From NCBI GenBank assembly GCA_002408085.1, contig DHQL01000007.1, forward strand, positions 440,259 through 504,258: a stretch of 64,000 nucleotides of DNA, written 5' to 3'. The first letter of the stretch is position 1. Each line of letters opens with the position of its first letter. The stretch comes from Spirochaeta sp. UBA5339. Its GTDB lineage: Bacteria; Spirochaetota; Spirochaetia; DSM-2461. This document shows, piece after piece, positions 61,108-64,000 of this stretch. The notes below the pieces were generated by a model. It was not told where the DNA came from and searched no databases. It worked only from the letters and a program-made list of their open reading frames with translations. The position numbers were made by a program, and so were the translations under genes.

Positions 61108-63150
61108 ATGAAAAAAACAGTGTTCATATTCATTCTGTTTTTTTCTGCTGTTATTTTTCTGCCAGCTGAAAGCCCCTTCAACCTGTTTACACAGCCGACC
61201 CTTCTGGTCCCTCTGGGGCCGACAACAGAAAAAGACACCAGTTTTTATTCTCTGGGAGGAGGAGTTCTCCTGGAAGGCGAATTTAACCTGCCGGCGCTTA
61301 AGCTTTTTCACTTCGGGCCTCAGCTTGAATACGATATGCTGCCCATTAAATCCGGTGATACATCCTTGAGTATTTTCAATTTCGGCGGAAACTTCGGAGT
61401 GAGGCTGACTCCCTTTACCCGTTCTGTCCTGAGGGTCTGGGCTGGTGCCGGAGGCTCATTCGCCTCCTATGATGGAACATCTTCCCTCTTCCCCTACTTC
61501 CAGGGGGGATCGGATATCAGCTTCCGTCTCACTCCATCGGTAAACCTCGGAGTCGGCGCCCGGTATATTCAGGGACAGTCCTCGGCGGGAACCGTATATC
61601 AGACCGTGGGGGTCTCTCTCGGTCTCGGCTACAACTTCCGTTCCGGCACCAAAGGTGCTGAGATCCACTACGATATCAATACCCTTGAAATCTATCCCCT
61701 CTACTATACCTGGTACGATGAGAATTCTCTGGGAACTGTGGAGATTATCAACAGGGACAGTGAGAAAATCAAAAATATCCGTGCCGGTTTCTATGTTCCC
61801 CAGTATATGGAGCAGCCGAAGTATTCTGATCAGACCATCACGGCGGTCAAGAAAGGTGGTTCTGCGGTAATAAATCTTCTGGGCCTTTTTACCAATGATA
61901 TATTTGAAATAAACGAGGGCCTGAAGGTGGCAGCCGAGGTTATTGTAGACTATGAGTACTACGGAAGAGAGTACAGTGAGTCCATTCCTCTGACAGTACA
62001 AATTAATAACAAGAATGCCATGACCTGGGACGATGACCGGAAGGCCGCCTGTTTTGTAACGGCTAACAATCCTCTGGTCTACAGCTATTCCAGAAGTCTT
62101 TCCGGCAAGATCCGCTCCGAAGCGGTGGCGGCCCTGGACAAGAATTTCCAGATAGCAATGGGGCTCTTCGAGGCTCTGGGGCTCTATGGACTGGGCTATG
62201 TGGTTGACCCCTCATCGGCTTATGCGGAACTCTCTGAAAACACCCAGACCGTGGACTATATTCAGTTTCCCCAGCAGACTCTGATCTCTCAGGCCGGAGA
62301 CTGCGATGACCTGTCGGTGCTCTATGCCTCAATGCTGGAAGCCTCTGGCATCCCCTCTGCGTTTATTACAATTCCCGGCCATATCTATGTGGCCTTTCAG
62401 CTGGGTCTGGATGAGACCCAGGCAAGACGGAAATTTCCATCCTCCAGGGATCTTATATTTATAGATGATCAGGCCTGGCTTCCCGTTGAAGTCACCCTTG
62501 TGGGAGACGGTTTCCTTCCCTCCTGGCAGACCGGTGCCCGGCAGATCCGGGACAACAATGGAGAGTACGGTTTCTTCCCGGTCCGGGAAGCCTGGGATGT
62601 CTACCCCCCCGCCGAATATGAAACAAGCGGCATAGCCTATCTTCCGAATCCCGAGGATGTTCTGGAACAGCACAGAAGAGTTCTCAGCCGCTTTCTGAAA
62701 CAGGAGATTAATACACAGGTTGCCGCCATAAATGATGAAATTGCCGAGAAAGGCGCATCTCATATTCTCTACAACAAGATGGGAGTTGCCTATGCCCGTT
62801 ACGGATTTCTCGATGATGCCCGTGAGTGGTTTGAAAAATCCGTTGCCATGAAAGAATTTTATCCCGGTTATATCAACCTGGGTAATGTTTATTATCTGCA
62901 GAAGAATGCTGATGCCGCATCCAGAAGCTATGAAAGAGCTCTGGATCTGAAGCCTGACAGTGAGAAAGCCCTTGTCGGTCTGGCCCTGGTCAGTTCGGAG
63001 CTTGAAGATTATAACACCGCCAACTCGGCTCTGGCCACTCTGGCTTCGGTCAATCCCGAAGCCGCCAGGGATATGGCCCATCTTGGGACAGGCAGCGGAG
63101 TGAGAGCGTCTTCTGCCCAGAACAGGGAGGTAGATGAATGGAGCGAATGA
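61108..63150 (+). CDS. Exported transglutaminase-like/TPR protein
   Basis: A 680-aa secreted protein. Signal peptide (to about residue 21, L-P-A-E-S), an outer-membrane beta-barrel-like region (about 25-200: alternating, with GGNFGVRLTPF and SLGLGYNFRSG), a region related to COG-type spirochaetal envelope proteins, a transglutaminase-like core with the Cys in QAGDCDDLSVLYASMLEASG and the His in TIPGHIYVAF (about 390-430), and C-terminal TPR repeats (about 550-650). The Cys-His pair suggests protease or amidase activity. A lipoprotein gene overlaps its end by 13 bp. Confidence 0.82.
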   Translation: MKKTVFIFILFFSAVIFLPAESPFNLFTQPTLLVPLGPTTEKDTSFYSLGGGVLLEGEFNLPALKLFHFGPQLEYDMLPIKSGDTSLSIFNFGGNFGVRLTPFTRSVLRVWAGAGGSFASYDGTSSLFPYFQGGSDISFRLTPSVNLGVGARYIQGQSSAGTVYQTVGVSLGLGYNFRSGTKGAEIHYDINTLEIYPLYYTWYDENSLGTVEIINRDSEKIKNIRAGFYVPQYMEQPKYSDQTITAVKKGGSAVINLLGLFTNDIFEINEGLKVAAEVIVDYEYYGREYSESIPLTVQINNKNAMTWDDDRKAACFVTANNPLVYSYSRSLSGKIRSEAVAALDKNFQIAMGLFEALGLYGLGYVVDPSSAYAELSENTQTVDYIQFPQQTLISQAGDCDDLSVLYASMLEASGIPSAFITIPGHIYVAFQLGLDETQARRKFPSSRDLIFIDDQAWLPVEVTLVGDGFLPSWQTGARQIRDNNGEYGFFPVREAWDVYPPAEYETSGIAYLPNPEDVLEQHRRVLSRFLKQEINTQVAAINDEIAEKGASHILYNKMGVAYARYGFLDDAREWFEKSVAMKEFYPGYINLGNVYYLQKNADAASRSYERALDLKPDSEKALVGLALVSSELEDYNTANSALATLASVNPEAARDMAHLGTGSGVRASSAQNREVDEWSE

Positions 63151-64000
63151 AAAACAGGGTGGTCAGGGGCATCCTAATTCTGCTTCCCCTGATGCTGTTT
63201 GCCTGCCGTGACCCCAATTTACTGCTTGATAAGCTTGAAGATGAGGTACTGGCGGCCAACGATCTTTATCTGAAAGTACTTAGTATCACCCCTGAGGCCA
63301 ATGATACGAATTTTAATCCGGGAAGTGAAATCCTGATAACCTTCGACAGGGCCATTGATGTGAATACCTTCAAAAAGTACTTTGAACTTGTCGATGATGA
63401 CGGAACCTCTTTTGAGGCTGAAGAGGCGGAGAATGAGCTCAGTTTTAAGTTCAATTCCAATACCAATGTACTGACAATTTCAGTATATCCTTTTCTTGAG
63501 GGTCTTGAGGATTATAAGCTTCTCCTGAAAGATGGTCTTACCGGAAAGGATGGAAGCAGGATAAGGGAAGCCCTGAGTCTATACTTTCATACTTCTGATG
63601 CTCCCAGAGGCTCTATTGAAATTGAAGAGGATTTTAAAGGCCCTCTTCAGGCAGACCCACTGGATGTGGCTGTTACTGTCAGAAAACTGAGTGCAAACTA
63701 TTACAAAGTTGCCAACTCCCTTGAAGCCCTGGAAGCTGCTCCCTGGGTGTATGATCTCAATGAGGAGATAACTATTGATCCTGTGGAAATTCAGGGTGAT
63801 GATGGTGAGAATTTAATATATGCCCGTTTCCGGAATTATGAGTTGGGGGAAGAGACCCTTTCCTACATAAAAAGTGATACAGTCTATTATGATACAAGTC
63901 CCCCTGTTGTAACTGTAAGCTCTTATGGTTCAACCCTCTATACAACTGCTACCGGTGCTGCTAAATCTATTTCCGGTACCGCTGATGATGGCGAAGGCTC
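63138..64000 (+). CDS. Large Ig-like lipoprotein, 5' part only
   Basis: The frame is open from the ATG at 63138 to the right edge (287 residues). Lipobox LFAC (Cys23) after a short signal peptide. Residues about 45-155 form a Big_5/Ig-like domain (VLSITPEANDTNFNPGSEIL then ITFDRAIDVNTF), and a second Ig-like module starts near residue 250 (YDTSPPVVTVSS). GGGAGGT is 7 bp upstream of the ATG. It is translationally coupled to the transglutaminase/TPR gene. Probably a long surface protein; the rest is outside the window. Confidence 0.8.
   Translation, partial: MERMKNRVVRGILILLPLMLFACRDPNLLLDKLEDEVLAANDLYLKVLSITPEANDTNFNPGSEILITFDRAIDVNTFKKYFELVDDDGTSFEAEEAENELSFKFNSNTNVLTISVYPFLEGLEDYKLLLKDGLTGKDGSRIREALSLYFHTSDAPRGSIEIEEDFKGPLQADPLDVAVTVRKLSANYYKVANSLEALEAAPWVYDLNEEITIDPVEIQGDDGENLIYARFRNYELGEETLSYIKSDTVYYDTSPPVVTVSSYGSTLYTTATGAAKSISGTADDGEG

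Noticed and set aside
1..64000. CRISPR arrays, insertion sequences, prophage, tRNA or rRNA genes
   Set aside because: No regularly spaced repeats, transposase or integrase genes, or RNA-gene signatures were found on either strand.

Overview
This 64-kb window is ordinary chromosomal bacterial DNA, gene-dense and moderately GC-rich, with no insertion sequence, prophage, CRISPR array, tRNA or rRNA gene that I could see. The gene mix points to a free-living, heterotrophic, probably anaerobic or facultative member of the Spirochaetota. It combines CUT1 sugar uptake with YesM/YesN-type sensing, LytS/LytTR signalling, OmpA-type lipoproteins, an EFR1 ferredoxin, a lone PTS IIC and many TetR-controlled efflux units. 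The phylum is an inference from gene content and protein style, not from a marker gene.

Layout. 1-656: 5' part of an FtsX-type permease gene (minus) with a palindromic operator. 1002-5166: complete ECF transporter (T, A, A', S) running into a sugar isomerase/epimerase-like TIM barrel. 5311-10970: CUT1 sugar ABC transporter without its own ATPase, plus a YesM-type kinase and a YesN-type regulator. 10979-13244: divergent LacI regulator and a UroD/MtaA-like protein. 13427-17331: OmpA lipoprotein, two tandem CNNM/HlyC-type membrane proteins, an ArsC/Spx-like protein. 17354-19153: RecQ. 19284-23094: a FAS1 lipoprotein gene divergent from a CarH-like B12-binding MerR regulator, then a CBS-PP2C phosphatase facing a STAS-HATPase fusion. 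23237-27257: GPH sugar symporter, a membrane-anchored unknown, a TetR regulator and its likely target, an EFR1 flavodoxin-ferredoxin. 27275-34490: PAS kinase and chemoreceptor, divergent from a LytS/LytTR pair followed by a CstA-type transporter. 34574-39132: CreD, a CreB/CreC-like two-component pair, and a DUF2271 protein. 39400-41917: molybdate transporter ModABC. 41968-51305: TetR-TolC divergent from MFP-RND, then a TetR-controlled ABC-2 exporter. 51430-54767: orphan PTS IIC and a TetR divergent from two flavodoxin-fold reductases. 55023-58137: small protein plus RRM protein, and a minus-strand run of five small enzymes. 58157-64000: DUF4139 protein, YaaA, a transglutaminase/TPR protein and the start of an Ig-like lipoprotein gene.

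How it works together. Much of the window is sense-and-respond modules, each with its regulator next to its target, and in several the DNA site is visible. The best case is the FAS1/CarH-like pair. The FAS1 gene has a near-consensus promoter (TTGACA, 17 bp, TATACA), and tandem direct repeats spaced about 11 bp lie across it, which is the geometry known for CarH operators. The neighbouring regulator keeps the W-x9-EH cobalamin motif and the His-x-x-Gly lower ligand. Two TetR systems (25740-26420 and 53455-53508) have duplicated operators placed as expected for autoregulation plus control of the neighbour. The phosphatase and the STAS-kinase fusion suggest a compact partner-switching pathway whose target is not in the window.
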